The translations under genes were made by a program, and so were the position numbers. This document shows, piece after piece, positions 25,922 to 35,242 of a DNA stretch of 64,000 nucleotides (positions within the stretch are counted from its first letter, which is position 1; each line of letters starts with the position of its first letter). A model generated the notes under the pieces. That model saw only the letters and a list, made by a program, of their open reading frames with translations. It had not been told where the DNA came from and did no database searches. The stretch is from Sphingomonas sp. S2-65 (lineage in GTDB: Bacteria > Pseudomonadota > Alphaproteobacteria > Sphingomonadales > Sphingomonadaceae), in NCBI RefSeq assembly GCF_021513175.1, contig NZ_CP090953.1, positions 3,034,501 through 3,098,500 of the forward strand, in the 5' to 3' direction.

Positions 25922-27718
25922 TTAGTGATTGTCGCGGGGAAGGCCCATGGTCTGGGCGATCTTCTGGTACTTTTCGGCACCTTCGAGGATCGCACCGGTG
26001 TTCATCTGGCCGACCACCGCACGCTGGATCTCCTGCCATGGGGTCTGGGACGCCGGGAACTTGTAGCCGCCTTCAGCCTCGAGCTTGGTGCGCCGGGCAG
26101 CGAGTTCCTCGTCGGAAATGAGGACGTTCGCCGTTCCCTTGTTCAAGTCGATGCGGACGCGGTCGCCGGTCTGGATCAGCGCGAGGCCGCCCATCGCCGC
26201 GGCTTCGGGGCTGGCATTGAGGATCGACGGGCTGCCGCTGGTGCCGGACTGGCGGCCGTCACCGATGCAGGGCAGCGCGTGGACGCCCTCGCGGATCAGA
26301 TAGGCCGGCGGGCGCATGTTCACGACCTCGGCCGCGCCGGGATAGCCGATCGGGCCGGCGCCGCGCATGAACAGCAGGGTCTGGTCGGTGATGCCGGTCG
26401 CGGGATCGTCGATGCGGTGGTGATAGTCCTCGGGACCGTCGAACACGACCGCCGGGCCCTCGAACGCGTCGGGATCTTCCGGGTTGGAGAGATAGCGGTC
26501 GCGGAATTCGGGCGAGATCACGCTGGTCTTCATGATCGCCGCGTCGAACAGATTGCCCTTGAGGACGATGAAGCCGGCGTCCTCGATCAGCGGCTGGCCG
26601 AAGGGACGGATGACCTTTTCGTCTTCGATCGTCGCGTCGCGGCAATTGTCGCCCATCGACTTGCCGTTCACCGTCAGCGCGCCTTCGTGGATCAGGCCCT
26701 GCTGCATCAGCTGGGCAGTGACCGCGGGAACGCCGCCTGCGCGGTAATAATCCTCGCCGAGATATTCGCCGGCGGGCTGGAGGTTGACCAGCAGCGGCAC
26801 CTTGTGCCCCTTGTCCTGCCAGGTTTCGATCGGCAGCTCGACACCGATATGACGGGCGATCGCGGCCAAGTGGATCGGCGCGTTGGTCGACCCGCCGATC
26901 GCCGAGTTGACGACGATCGCGTTCTCGAACGCTTCGCGGGTCAGGATGTCGGAGGGCTTGAGGTCCTCGGCCACCATTTCGACGATGCGCTTGCCGGTGA
27001 TGTACGACACTTCCTGGCGGTCGCGATACGGCGCGGGGATTGCCGCCGAGCCGGGCAGCGACATGCCGAGCGCCTCGCACAGCGAGTTCATCGTCGTGGC
27101 GGTGCCCATGGTGTTGCAATAGCCGGTCGACGGCGCGGACGATGCGACGAGCTTGATGAACTCCTTGTCGTCGATCTCGCCGGCGGCGAGCATCTGGCGC
27201 GCCTTCCACACGATGGTGCCCGAACCGGTGCGCTCGCCCTTGTGCCAGCCGTTGAGCATCGGGCCGACCGACAGGGCGATCGCCGGGATGTTCACGGTGG
27301 CGGCGGCCATCAGGCAGGCCGGGGTGGTCTTGTCGCAGCCGATGGTCAGCACGACGCCGTCGATCGGGTAGCCGTACAGCAGCTCGACCAGACCCATATA
27401 GGCCAGGTTGCGGTCGAGGCCGGCGGTCGGACGCTTGCCGGTTTCCTGGATCGGGTGGACCGGGAATTCGATGGCGATGCCGCCCGCCTCACGGATGCCT
27501 TCGCGCACGCGCTCGGCCAGCACCAGGTGATGGCGGTTGCACGGGGACAGGTCGCTGCCGGTCTGGGCGATGCCGATGATCGGCTTGCCCGACTGGAGCT
27601 CTTCGAGGCTGAGTCCGAAGTTCAGGTACCGCTCAAGATAAAGCGCGGTCATGTCGATGTTGTCGGGATTGTCGAACCAGGCGCGCGAGCGAAGCTTGGG
27701 GGGATTTTGAGCGGTCAT
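25922..27718 (-). CDS. Pentonate dehydratase of IlvD/Edd family (L-arabinonate/D-xylonate dehydratase)
   Basis: A 598-residue cytoplasmic iron-sulfur enzyme that removes water from an aldonic acid to give the 2-keto-3-deoxy acid. The three cluster Cys lie in [20 protein letters not shown] and TGYCNTMGT. The opening [20 protein letters not shown] and the block [13 protein letters not shown] [19 protein letters not shown] align closely, as remembered, with Caulobacter XylD and with bacterial L-arabinonate dehydratases; the two activities overlap in this branch. The arabinose 1-dehydrogenase and arabinan hydrolases nearby favour L-arabinonate. It begins 10 bp after the mutarotase stop, so the two are one operon. 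Confidence 0.92.
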   Translation of the reverse strand: MTAQNPPKLRSRAWFDNPDNIDMTALYLERYLNFGLSLEELQSGKPIIGIAQTGSDLSPCNRHHLVLAERVREGIREAGGIAIEFPVHPIQETGKRPTAGLDRNLAYMGLVELLYGYPIDGVVLTIGCDKTTPACLMAAATVNIPAIALSVGPMLNGWHKGERTGSGTIVWKARQMLAAGEIDDKEFIKLVASSAPSTGYCNTMGTATTMNSLCEALGMSLPGSAAIPAPYRDRQEVSYITGKRIVEMVAEDLKPSDILTREAFENAIVVNSAIGGSTNAPIHLAAIARHIGVELPIETWQDKGHKVPLLVNLQPAGEYLGEDYYRAGGVPAVTAQLMQQGLIHEGALTVNGKSMGDNCRDATIEDEKVIRPFGQPLIEDAGFIVLKGNLFDAAIMKTSVISPEFRDRYLSNPEDPDAFEGPAVVFDGPEDYHHRIDDPATGITDQTLLFMRGAGPIGYPGAAEVVNMRPPAYLIREGVHALPCIGDGRQSGTSGSPSILNASPEAAAMGGLALIQTGDRVRIDLNKGTANVLISDEELAARRTKLEAEGGYKFPASQTPWQEIQRAVVGQMNTGAILEGAEKYQKIAQTMGLPRDNH

Positions 27719-27728
27719 GACAGGTCCG

Positions 27729-28868
27729 TTACTGGGAAACCGAGAGGCGGTAGATCATGACATGCCTATACGGCTTGCCCGGATCAACGCGAGCGGAAAC
27801 GAATGCCGGCTGATTTGGTGCATCGGGAAACTTCTGCGGTTCCAAGGCGATGCCGTCGCCCATGCGGTACAGGTGGCCGGCCTTGCCGTAGAAGGTGCCG
27901 TCGAGGAAATTGCCGGTGTAGAACTGGACGCCGGGCTCGGTGCTGAGCACTTCGAGCACGCGGCCCGAGGCGGGGTCTTCCAGCCGGGCGGCGAGTTCGG
28001 GCTTGGCGGTGACGCCCTTGTCGAGCGCGAAATTGTGGTCGTAGCCCTGGCCGTAGCGGATCTGCTGGTCGGTGCCGTCGCGAAGCCCCTCGCCGATGAT
28101 GCGCGCCTTGCGGAAATCGAACACGCTGCCGGACACCGGGCGAAGCTCGCCGGTAGGGATCAGTGCGGCGTTGACCGGGGTGTAGGCGGTGGCCGGAATG
28201 GTGAGCAGATGGCCCATCGCCCCCATTGGCGAGCCTTCGCCGGCCAGGTTGAAGATCGCGTGGTTGGTCATGTTGACCACGGTCGGCTTGGTCGTCGCCG
28301 CATCATAGGCGATCTGGAGCGCGCCTTCCTCGTCGAGCGAATAGGTGACCTTCACCTCCAGCGTGCCCGGATAACCCGAGTCGCCGTCGGGGCTGGTGAG
28401 GCCGAACACCACGCGGGCGGTGGGGCCGTTGTCGACCGAGAGGATGCGCCACACCTTCTTGTCGAACCCCTGGCCGCCGCCATGGAGCGAGGTGGTCTTG
28501 TCGTTCAATGGCAGCTGATACGTCTTGCCGTTCAGCGCGAACTTGCCGCCGGCGATGCGGTTGGCATAGCGCCCGACGGTGACGCCGAAATAGTTCGGGC
28601 GATCGACATAGGCGGCGAGGTCGTCATAGCCGAGCACGACGTCGGCGATCTTGCCGGACTTGTCGGGGCCCTTGAACGACTGCAGCGTGGCGCCGTAGCT
28701 GAGGATGCGGGCGGAGACGCCGTGCGCGTTGGACAGAGTGACGGCTTCCACGGCGGTGCCGTCCTTGAGCGTGCCCGCCGCTTCGCGCTTTGCTTCCGCG
28801 GCGCTGGCCGAATGCGCCGTCAGCATCGCGCCGATCGCGCCCGCAATTGCGAGTCTTGCCTTGCCCAT
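27729..28868 (-). CDS. Aldose 1-epimerase (mutarotase), exported
   Basis: A 379-residue galactose-mutarotase-like enzyme that interconverts the anomers of sugars such as arabinose or galactose. The start at 28868 follows GAGAGGAG and gives a signal peptide ([26 protein letters not shown]), so it acts in the periplasm. Family landmarks are [32 protein letters not shown] (catalytic His in the LHGG motif), [12 protein letters not shown] (second His region) and a C-terminal [14 protein letters not shown] containing the catalytic Glu. First gene of the minus-strand arm of the arabinose locus; the divergent gene is a FucP-type porter. Confidence 0.93.
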   Translation of the reverse strand: MGKARLAIAGAIGAMLTAHSASAAEAKREAAGTLKDGTAVEAVTLSNAHGVSARILSYGATLQSFKGPDKSGKIADVVLGYDDLAAYVDRPNYFGVTVGRYANRIAGGKFALNGKTYQLPLNDKTTSLHGGGQGFDKKVWRILSVDNGPTARVVFGLTSPDGDSGYPGTLEVKVTYSLDEEGALQIAYDAATTKPTVVNMTNHAIFNLAGEGSPMGAMGHLLTIPATAYTPVNAALIPTGELRPVSGSVFDFRKARIIGEGLRDGTDQQIRYGQGYDHNFALDKGVTAKPELAARLEDPASGRVLEVLSTEPGVQFYTGNFLDGTFYGKAGHLYRMGDGIALEPQKFPDAPNQPAFVSARVDPGKPYRHVMIYRLSVSQ

Positions 28869-28920
28869 TGCATCTCCTCTCGGGTCGTCGGCGCCGTTGA
28901 CGCGCCCTTCCCGCGCTATA

Positions 28921-28931
28921 TAGTCTGACAA
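28921..28931. promoter_or_regulatory. GntR/FCD operator candidate, site 1
   Basis: TAGTCTGACAA, read on the other strand as TTGTCAGACTA. It shares TGTCnGACTA with site 2 at 31363-31373 and has the centred GTCnGAC palindrome typical of FadR-subfamily GntR regulators. It lies in the divergent gap between the mutarotase (starts 28868) and the sugar porter (starts 29008). Confidence 0.55.
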
Positions 28932-29007
28932 AAATCGGAATGGAAGCTGGCTGGGAATCCTTGGATAGACCCGCTAGGCCGGCCGCTCCAAGGAGAGAAG
29001 GATCGCG

Positions 29008-30315
29008 ATGCCCGCACCCATCAACGCAGCCTCCACGGCGGCAGGGCACCAGCCCGCTGCCGGCGGAAGCTACCGTCCCGCACTGACGCTGCTCGCCAGC
29101 CTGTTTTTCATGTGGGGCTTCATCACCGTCATCAACGGAACGCTGCTGCCGCACCTGCGCAGCGTGTTCGAGCTCAGCTATTTCCAGGCCTCGCTGATCG
29201 AGAGCGTCTGGTTCATCGCCTATTTCTTCGCGTCGATCCCGTCGGCCAAGCTGATCGAGCGGATCGGCTATCAGAAGTCGCTGGTCACCGGGCTGCTGAT
29301 CATGGCGGTGGGCGCGCTCGGCATGACGCTGGCGGCGAGCCTGCCGTCTTATGGCGTCACGCTGGTGATGCTGTTCGTGATCGCCAGCGGCATCACGCTG
29401 CTCCAGGTCGCGGCCAACCCGTATGTTGCGGTGATCGGCGCGCCGGAGACTGCGTCGTCGCGCCTCAACCTGGTGCAGGCGATGAACTCGGCGGGCACGA
29501 TGCTCGCGCCGCTGTTCGGCGCCTATCTCATCCTTGGCCGTTCCAAGGGCGGCACCGCGGAGACCGGCACGGTGCTGACTCAGGCCGAGCGCCTGGCGGA
29601 CGCGCAGTCGGTGATCCTGCCTTATGCGCTGGTGGCCGTGGTGCTGGTGGTGCTGGCGGTGGTCATCGCCCGCTTCCCGCTGCCGGCGATCGGGCTGGCG
29701 ACCAACCGCGTCGCCAAGGAAGAGCGCAAGAAGCATTCGCTGTTCAAGCATCGCAACCTGATGTTCGGCATGGGCGCGATCTTCATCTACCTGATCGCCG
29801 AGATCGGCGTGGGCAACCTCTTCGTGAACTTCGTAAGCCGTCCCGACATCGGCAACATGACCACCGAGCAGGCGGGGCGTTATCTGACGCTGCTGTGGGG
29901 CGGCATGATGGTCGGCCGCTTCGTCGGATCCGCGATCATGCAGCGCGTCGCCGCCGAGACGGTGCTGGCGGTGTTCTCGGTCCTTGCCTTCCTGGTCATG
30001 ATCATCACCGTGTTCACCACCGGCGAAGTTGCGATGTGGTCGCTGATCACCGTGGGGCTGTTCCACTCGATCATGTTCCCGACGATCTTCACGCTGGGCA
30101 TCAAGGGCCTAGGCCCGCTGACCGAAGAAGGTTCGGGTTTGCTGATCATGGCGATTGCCGGCGGCGCGCTGGTGTTCGTGCAGGGCTGGCTGGCCGATGA
30201 GTACGGTCTGCAGCAGTCGTTCCTGCTGACCGCGATCTGCGAGCTGTACATCCTGTTCTATGCGCTGTGGGGGTCCAAGACGACCAATCCGCTGCCGGAT
30301 CAGCGGCCGGTGTGA
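29008..30315 (+). CDS. Sugar/proton symporter of MFS, FucP-like
   Basis: A 435-residue inner-membrane porter with about 12 helices. It resembles the L-fucose permease and glucose/galactose permease branch of the major facilitator superfamily: LLASLFFMWGFITVINGTLL in helix 1, FELSYFQASLIESVWFIAYF in helix 2, SGITLLQVAANPYVAVIG and SRLNLVQAMNSAGTMLAP in the first half, and FVQGWLADEYGLQQSF near the end. The setting suggests L-arabinose (or arabinopyranose/galactose) as substrate. It is transcribed away from the mutarotase, and the shared gap carries the GntR-type site. A clear terminator follows at 30361. Confidence 0.9.
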   Translation: MPAPINAASTAAGHQPAAGGSYRPALTLLASLFFMWGFITVINGTLLPHLRSVFELSYFQASLIESVWFIAYFFASIPSAKLIERIGYQKSLVTGLLIMAVGALGMTLAASLPSYGVTLVMLFVIASGITLLQVAANPYVAVIGAPETASSRLNLVQAMNSAGTMLAPLFGAYLILGRSKGGTAETGTVLTQAERLADAQSVILPYALVAVVLVVLAVVIARFPLPAIGLATNRVAKEERKKHSLFKHRNLMFGMGAIFIYLIAEIGVGNLFVNFVSRPDIGNMTTEQAGRYLTLLWGGMMVGRFVGSAIMQRVAAETVLAVFSVLAFLVMIITVFTTGEVAMWSLITVGLFHSIMFPTIFTLGIKGLGPLTEEGSGLLIMAIAGGALVFVQGWLADEYGLQQSFLLTAICELYILFYALWGSKTTNPLPDQRPV

Positions 30316-30360
30316 CCCAAGCGAGCCGTGCTTGCGTGCGGCATTGCCTGTGGAATGAAG

Positions 30361-30396
30361 CGGGGATCGGCGGTTGCCGGTCCCCGTTTTCGTTTT
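30361..30396 (+). terminator. Rho-independent terminator of sugar porter
   Basis: CGGGGATCGGC (30361-30371) pairs with GCCGGTCCCCG (30376-30386) with one G-T pair, followed by TTTTCGTTTT. Confidence 0.9.
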
Positions 30397-30412
30397 AGCC
30401 CGAGAGATGTTT

Positions 30413-30493
30413 CGTCGCCCCGGCCTTGAGCCGGGGTCCGCTGGCTTGAACCGGCAGAAGAAGCGGGATCCCGGCTCGAGGCCGGGATGACGA
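30413..30493. repeat. REP-like palindromic repeat
   Basis: Nearly the same sequence as 19611-19690, including AGAAGAAGCGGGATCCCGGC and the CGTCGCCCCGGCC / GGCCGGGATGACG ends. It lies between the convergent stops of the porter and the GntR regulator. Confidence 0.85.
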
Positions 30494-30499
30494 GGACGC

Positions 30500-31267
30500 C
30501 TAGACCTGCATTGCGCTGCGAGTGTCTTCCAGCGCCAGGTCGACCAGGATACGCATCGCCTCGGCCGCGGCGGCGGGTTCGCCTGCGGCGATGGCATCGT
30601 ACACGCGGACATGGTCGGGGATCGGGTTGCGGGGCAGGGCGCGGGCGCGCTGCTTGAACTGGGTGGTCCAACTGACCGCCGCGCCGATGCTGGCGCTGAG
30701 CGCCACCACCGCTTCGTTCCGCGTCGCCTGGAGCAGCGCGTTGTGGAAGTCGCGGTCGGCGGTGCGGCCCGCCTCGGTGGCGAGCGAATGCTTGCGCATC
30801 GCGGTGAGCGCGGTCTTCATCGCCTTCAAGTCGTCGCGGTCGCGACGCTCGGCCGCGAGACTCGCGGCGGCAGGCTCGACGATCTTGCGCAGTTCGAACA
30901 GGTCGCGGATGAAGTCGATGTCCGGCTCGCCGGTGAACGCCCAGGCGAGCACGTCGGGGTCGAGCAGGTTCCAGCGGCTGCGCGGCAGCACACGGGTGCC
31001 CGCCTTGGTCCGGCTTTCCACCATGCCCTTGGCCACCAGCACCTGCACCGCTTCGCGATACGCGCTGCGCGACACGTTCAGGGTTTCGGAAAAGGCGACT
31101 TCGCCCTCCAGCCGGTCGCCCGGGGCATATTCGCCCGAGACGATGGCAGCGCCCAGCTTGTGCGCGATGGCCCCGTGCAGGCGCCGGCCGGTGCCGCGCC
31201 GCGGGCGGGCCGCATCGGGCTCTTCTTCTTGACGTGCGGGCTCGATGGCCTCTCCGGCAGCTTTCAT
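30500..31267 (-). CDS. GntR-family regulator, FCD (FadR) subfamily
   Basis: A 255-residue cytoplasmic repressor. The winged helix occupies about residues 30-95 (LGAAIVSGEYAPGDRLEGE, SRSAYREAVQVLVAKGMVES). The FCD effector domain follows, with the metal-binding residues expected for the group: Asp and His in DRDFHNALL and a His in PDHVRVYDAI. Such regulators usually sense sugar acids or other carboxylates. It sits between the two arms of the arabinose locus and is divergent from the catabolic operon. Sites of the type TGTCnGACTA occur before both arms, so it is the likely local repressor. The inducer could be L-arabinonate or its keto-deoxy product; that is a guess. Confidence 0.9.
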   Translation of the reverse strand: MKAAGEAIEPARQEEEPDAARPRRGTGRRLHGAIAHKLGAAIVSGEYAPGDRLEGEVAFSETLNVSRSAYREAVQVLVAKGMVESRTKAGTRVLPRSRWNLLDPDVLAWAFTGEPDIDFIRDLFELRKIVEPAAASLAAERRDRDDLKAMKTALTAMRKHSLATEAGRTADRDFHNALLQATRNEAVVALSASIGAAVSWTTQFKQRARALPRNPIPDHVRVYDAIAAGEPAAAAEAMRILVDLALEDTRSAMQV

Positions 31268-31336
31268 TCGACCCCGTTCGTGACCGTGGACGCTTTGTTG
31301 TTGCAGAACTCTAACAGCCGATCGCGAAGAACGAAA

Positions 31337-31357
31337 GATTGCCTATGAGGGGCAATC
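31337..31357. promoter_or_regulatory. Inverted repeat GATTGCC-N7-GGCAATC
   Basis: A perfect 7+7 palindrome in the divergent control region between the GntR gene and the catabolic operon, 6 bp before the TGTCnGACTA site. It could be a second operator or part of the same one. Confidence 0.4.
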
Positions 31358-31362
31358 AGAAT

Positions 31363-31373
31363 ATGTCCGACTA
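31363..31373. promoter_or_regulatory. GntR/FCD operator candidate, site 2
   Basis: ATGTCCGACTA, sharing TGTCnGACTA with site 1. It directly abuts the AAAAGGAG ribosome site of the first small ORF of the plus arm, so a bound repressor would block transcription of the operon. Confidence 0.55.
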
Positions 31374-31386
31374 AAAGGAGAGAGGA

Positions 31387-31515
31387 ATGCCTGTCGACCG
31401 TTTACCCGAGGGATATGCGCCGTCGATGCGCGTGATCTCCTGGCCTGCGGCGGGCGTGGCGATGGCCGCTTGCCTGTATCTCCCGCTCATGGGCATCAAG
31501 GATGCCGCTCGTTGA
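31387..31515 (+). CDS. Possible small leader protein, 42 residues
   Basis: A 42-codon frame with one of the best ribosome sites in the window (AAAAGGAGAGAGGA just before the ATG). It has one hydrophobic stretch (VISWPAAGVAMAACLYLPLM) that could span the membrane or be a signal, and no known domain. It stops 74 bp before the AraD1-family gene and is first in the catabolic operon. It could be a small membrane protein, a leader peptide or the remnant of a deleted gene. Confidence 0.4.
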   Translation: MPVDRLPEGYAPSMRVISWPAAGVAMAACLYLPLMGIKDAAR

Positions 31516-31589
31516 TAGCGATGTCCCCGCCCGCCCGCGACATACCAGGCGCCCGCGCGCCGCAACATTCTTGAACTGAGGAACGGAAG

Positions 31590-32582
31590 ATGAGCTTACG
31601 CCTGTTGCAGCATCGGAGTGCCGACGGCACGCTGTCCGTGGTGGCCGCCCGCGGTGACGCCGCGACGATCGTGCCGGGCGTGGCGAGCGTACGCGCGCTG
31701 GCGCTTCGGGCGATCGAGGCCGGACACAGCCTGGCGGACGTCATCGACGCCGCCGGCGAAGGCGCGGCGGTCGATCTGCGGGCCGAGTTCGACGCGGGCA
31801 ACTTCGTTTCGCCGATCAGCCATGAGGATCCCGCGCACCTGGTGATGACCGGCACCGGCCTGACCCATCTCGGCTCGGCCGAAGGGCGCGACAAGATGCA
31901 CCGCGAGGCGGCGGCTGCCGAGAAGCAGACCGATTCGATGCGGATGTTCCTGGAAGGCGTGGAGGGCGGCAAGCCGGCAGCGGGCGAGACCGGGCAGCAG
32001 CCCGAATGGTTCTACAAGGGCGACGGTTCGCAGCTGGTCGGCCCGGGCGAGCCGCTGGCGATGCCGGCCTTCGCGCAGGATGGCGGCGAGGAGCCGGAAC
32101 TGGCCGGCATCTATCTGATCGGCCCCGACGGCACGCCGCACCGGCTGGGACTCTGCCTGGCCAACGAGTTCAGCGACCATGTCACCGAGCGGCACAATTA
32201 TCTGTGGCTGGCGCATTCGAAGTTGCGCCAGGCGGCACTCGGCCCCGAGCTGCTGGTGGGCGAGGCACCCCGCGACGTGCGCGGGGCGAGCCGCATCGTG
32301 CGCAACGGCGAGACTTTGTGGGAAAAGCCGTTCCTGTCGGGTGAGGACAATATGTCGCACAGCCTGGCGAACCTCGAGCATCACCACTTCAAATATGCGC
32401 TGTTCCGGCGCCCGGGCGACATCCACGTCCACTTCTTCGGCACTGCGACGCTGTCGTTCAGCGACGGCATCCGCACGCAGGAAGGCGACGTGTTCGAGAT
32501 CGAGGCCAAGCCCTTCACCCTGCCGCTGCGCAACCCACTGGCGCGCGAAGCCGCGCAGAGCGTCGTGGTGAAGGCGCTCTGA
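31590..32582 (+). CDS. AraD1/GguC-family protein (fumarylacetoacetate hydrolase fold)
   Basis: A 330-residue cytoplasmic enzyme of the fumarylacetoacetate-hydrolase superfamily. Its GguC/AraD1-type features are VMTGTGLTHLGSAEGRDKM and PEWFYKGDGSQLVGPGEPL in the middle, GLCLANEFSDHVTERHNYLW (Glu/Asp metal ligands), and IHVHFFGTATLSFSDGI near the end. By neighbourhood it should process L-2-keto-3-deoxyarabonate or a later intermediate, replacing the DHDPS-type AraD of Azospirillum; the exact reaction (dehydration or C-C cleavage) is not readable. AGGAACGGAAG precedes the ATG. Its stop overlaps the next start by one base, so the two are translationally coupled. Confidence 0.88.
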   Translation: MSLRLLQHRSADGTLSVVAARGDAATIVPGVASVRALALRAIEAGHSLADVIDAAGEGAAVDLRAEFDAGNFVSPISHEDPAHLVMTGTGLTHLGSAEGRDKMHREAAAAEKQTDSMRMFLEGVEGGKPAAGETGQQPEWFYKGDGSQLVGPGEPLAMPAFAQDGGEEPELAGIYLIGPDGTPHRLGLCLANEFSDHVTERHNYLWLAHSKLRQAALGPELLVGEAPRDVRGASRIVRNGETLWEKPFLSGEDNMSHSLANLEHHHFKYALFRRPGDIHVHFFGTATLSFSDGIRTQEGDVFEIEAKPFTLPLRNPLAREAAQSVVVKAL

Positions 32583-33508
32583 TGGCGGCCCCGATCAAGA
32601 TCGCCATCGTCGGCATGGGCAAGATCGCCCATGACCAGCATCTGCCCTCGATCGCGGGCAATGCCGACTTCGAGCTGGCGGCGACCGTGAGTTCGCGCGG
32701 TGAGGCCGTCAACGGCCTGCCGCACTTCCGGACGCTGGGCGAGCTGCTCGAAGCCGGGGTCGAAATCGACGCGGTGGCGCTCTGCACTCCGCCGCAGGTC
32801 CGCTACGACCTTGCCCGGCAGGCGATTGCTGCGGGCAAGCATGTGTTCCTGGAAAAGCCGCCGGGTGCGACGCTGGCCGAAGTGGCGATGCTCGACGCAC
32901 AGGCCGAAGCGGCCGGCGTGACGCTGTTCGCAAGCTGGCACTCGCGCTACGCCGCGGGTGTCGAGCCGGCCCGTCAGTGGCTGAGCGGCCGCACGATCAC
33001 TGCCGCATCGATCGTCTGGCGCGAGGATGTGCGCGTGTGGCATCCCGGGCAGGACTGGATCTGGGAGCCGGGCGGTCTCGGCGTATTCGATCCCGGCATC
33101 AACGCGCTGTCGATCGCGACGCACATCCTGCCGGCCTTCTTCCTGCTGGAGGGGCGGCTGTCGCTGCCCGCCAACCGCGCCGCGCCGATCGCCGCCGACC
33201 TGCACTTCCGCACCGGCGACGGCACGCCCGTGCATATGGATCTGGACTGGCGCCAGACCGGCCCGCAGAGCTGGGACATCACGGTCGAGACCGATGGCGG
33301 CACGCTGAAGCTGGAAAAGGGCGGCGCGGTGCTGACCACGCCGGAGGGCACGCGGACTGCGGAAGACCGCGAATATCCCGGGCTCTACGCGCGCTTCGCC
33401 GAGCTGGTGCATGCCGGCACGCGCGATGTCGACACCGCGCCGCTGCGGCTGGTGGCCGACGCGTTCCTGCGCGGGCATCGCCTGGCAGTGGAAGAATTTC
33501 ACGACTGA
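32582..33508 (+). CDS. L-arabinose (D-galactose) 1-dehydrogenase, Gfo/Idh/MocA family
   Basis: A 308-residue NAD(P)-dependent enzyme that oxidises L-arabinose to arabinono-1,4-lactone, the first step of the non-phosphorylating pathway. The Rossmann start is IAIVGMGKIAHDQHLPSI; EKPPGATLAEV carries the conserved Lys-Pro. WREDVRVWHPGQDWIWEPGG and GVFDPGINALSIATHILP are nearly word-for-word those remembered from the Azospirillum brasilense L-arabinose 1-dehydrogenase, so the assignment is stronger than for a generic Gfo/Idh protein. The characterised enzymes also accept D-galactose. The ATG overlaps the previous stop as TGATG. Confidence 0.92.
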   Translation: MAAPIKIAIVGMGKIAHDQHLPSIAGNADFELAATVSSRGEAVNGLPHFRTLGELLEAGVEIDAVALCTPPQVRYDLARQAIAAGKHVFLEKPPGATLAEVAMLDAQAEAAGVTLFASWHSRYAAGVEPARQWLSGRTITAASIVWREDVRVWHPGQDWIWEPGGLGVFDPGINALSIATHILPAFFLLEGRLSLPANRAAPIAADLHFRTGDGTPVHMDLDWRQTGPQSWDITVETDGGTLKLEKGGAVLTTPEGTRTAEDREYPGLYARFAELVHAGTRDVDTAPLRLVADAFLRGHRLAVEEFHD

Positions 33509-33590
33509 CCGAACGAGCCGGTTGCTCCTTTTGAGCGGTCGGCTTCTTGCCAAACGGATGCCGGGCAAGCCGGCGAATTGGGAGAGAGAG

Positions 33591-35174
<1,584 letters not shown>

Positions 35175-35180
35175 GATGCG

Positions 35181-35222
35181 GCGGCGCCCAGGCGAATGGG
35201 CCGGGCGCCGCTTGCCCGTTTT
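35181..35222 (+). terminator. Intra-operon hairpin after GH51
   Basis: GCGGCGCCC (35181-35189) pairs with GGGCGCCGC (35203-35211); a short TTTT follows about 8 bases later. It may partly terminate transcription or stabilise the upstream message between GH51 and the first GH43 gene. Confidence 0.55.
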
Positions 35223-35242
35223 ACGCTCCGGAGAGGTTTCGA

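Noticed and set aside
23253..25925. 890-codon open frame on the plus strand opposite GH127
   Set aside because: Same antisense effect; GH127 on the other strand has a signal peptide and an intact active site, whereas this frame has none and runs through the repeat.
25811..27760. 649-codon plus-strand frame opposite the pentonate dehydratase
   Set aside because: Antisense shadow; composition is rich in Arg, Asp, Ala and His without any domain.
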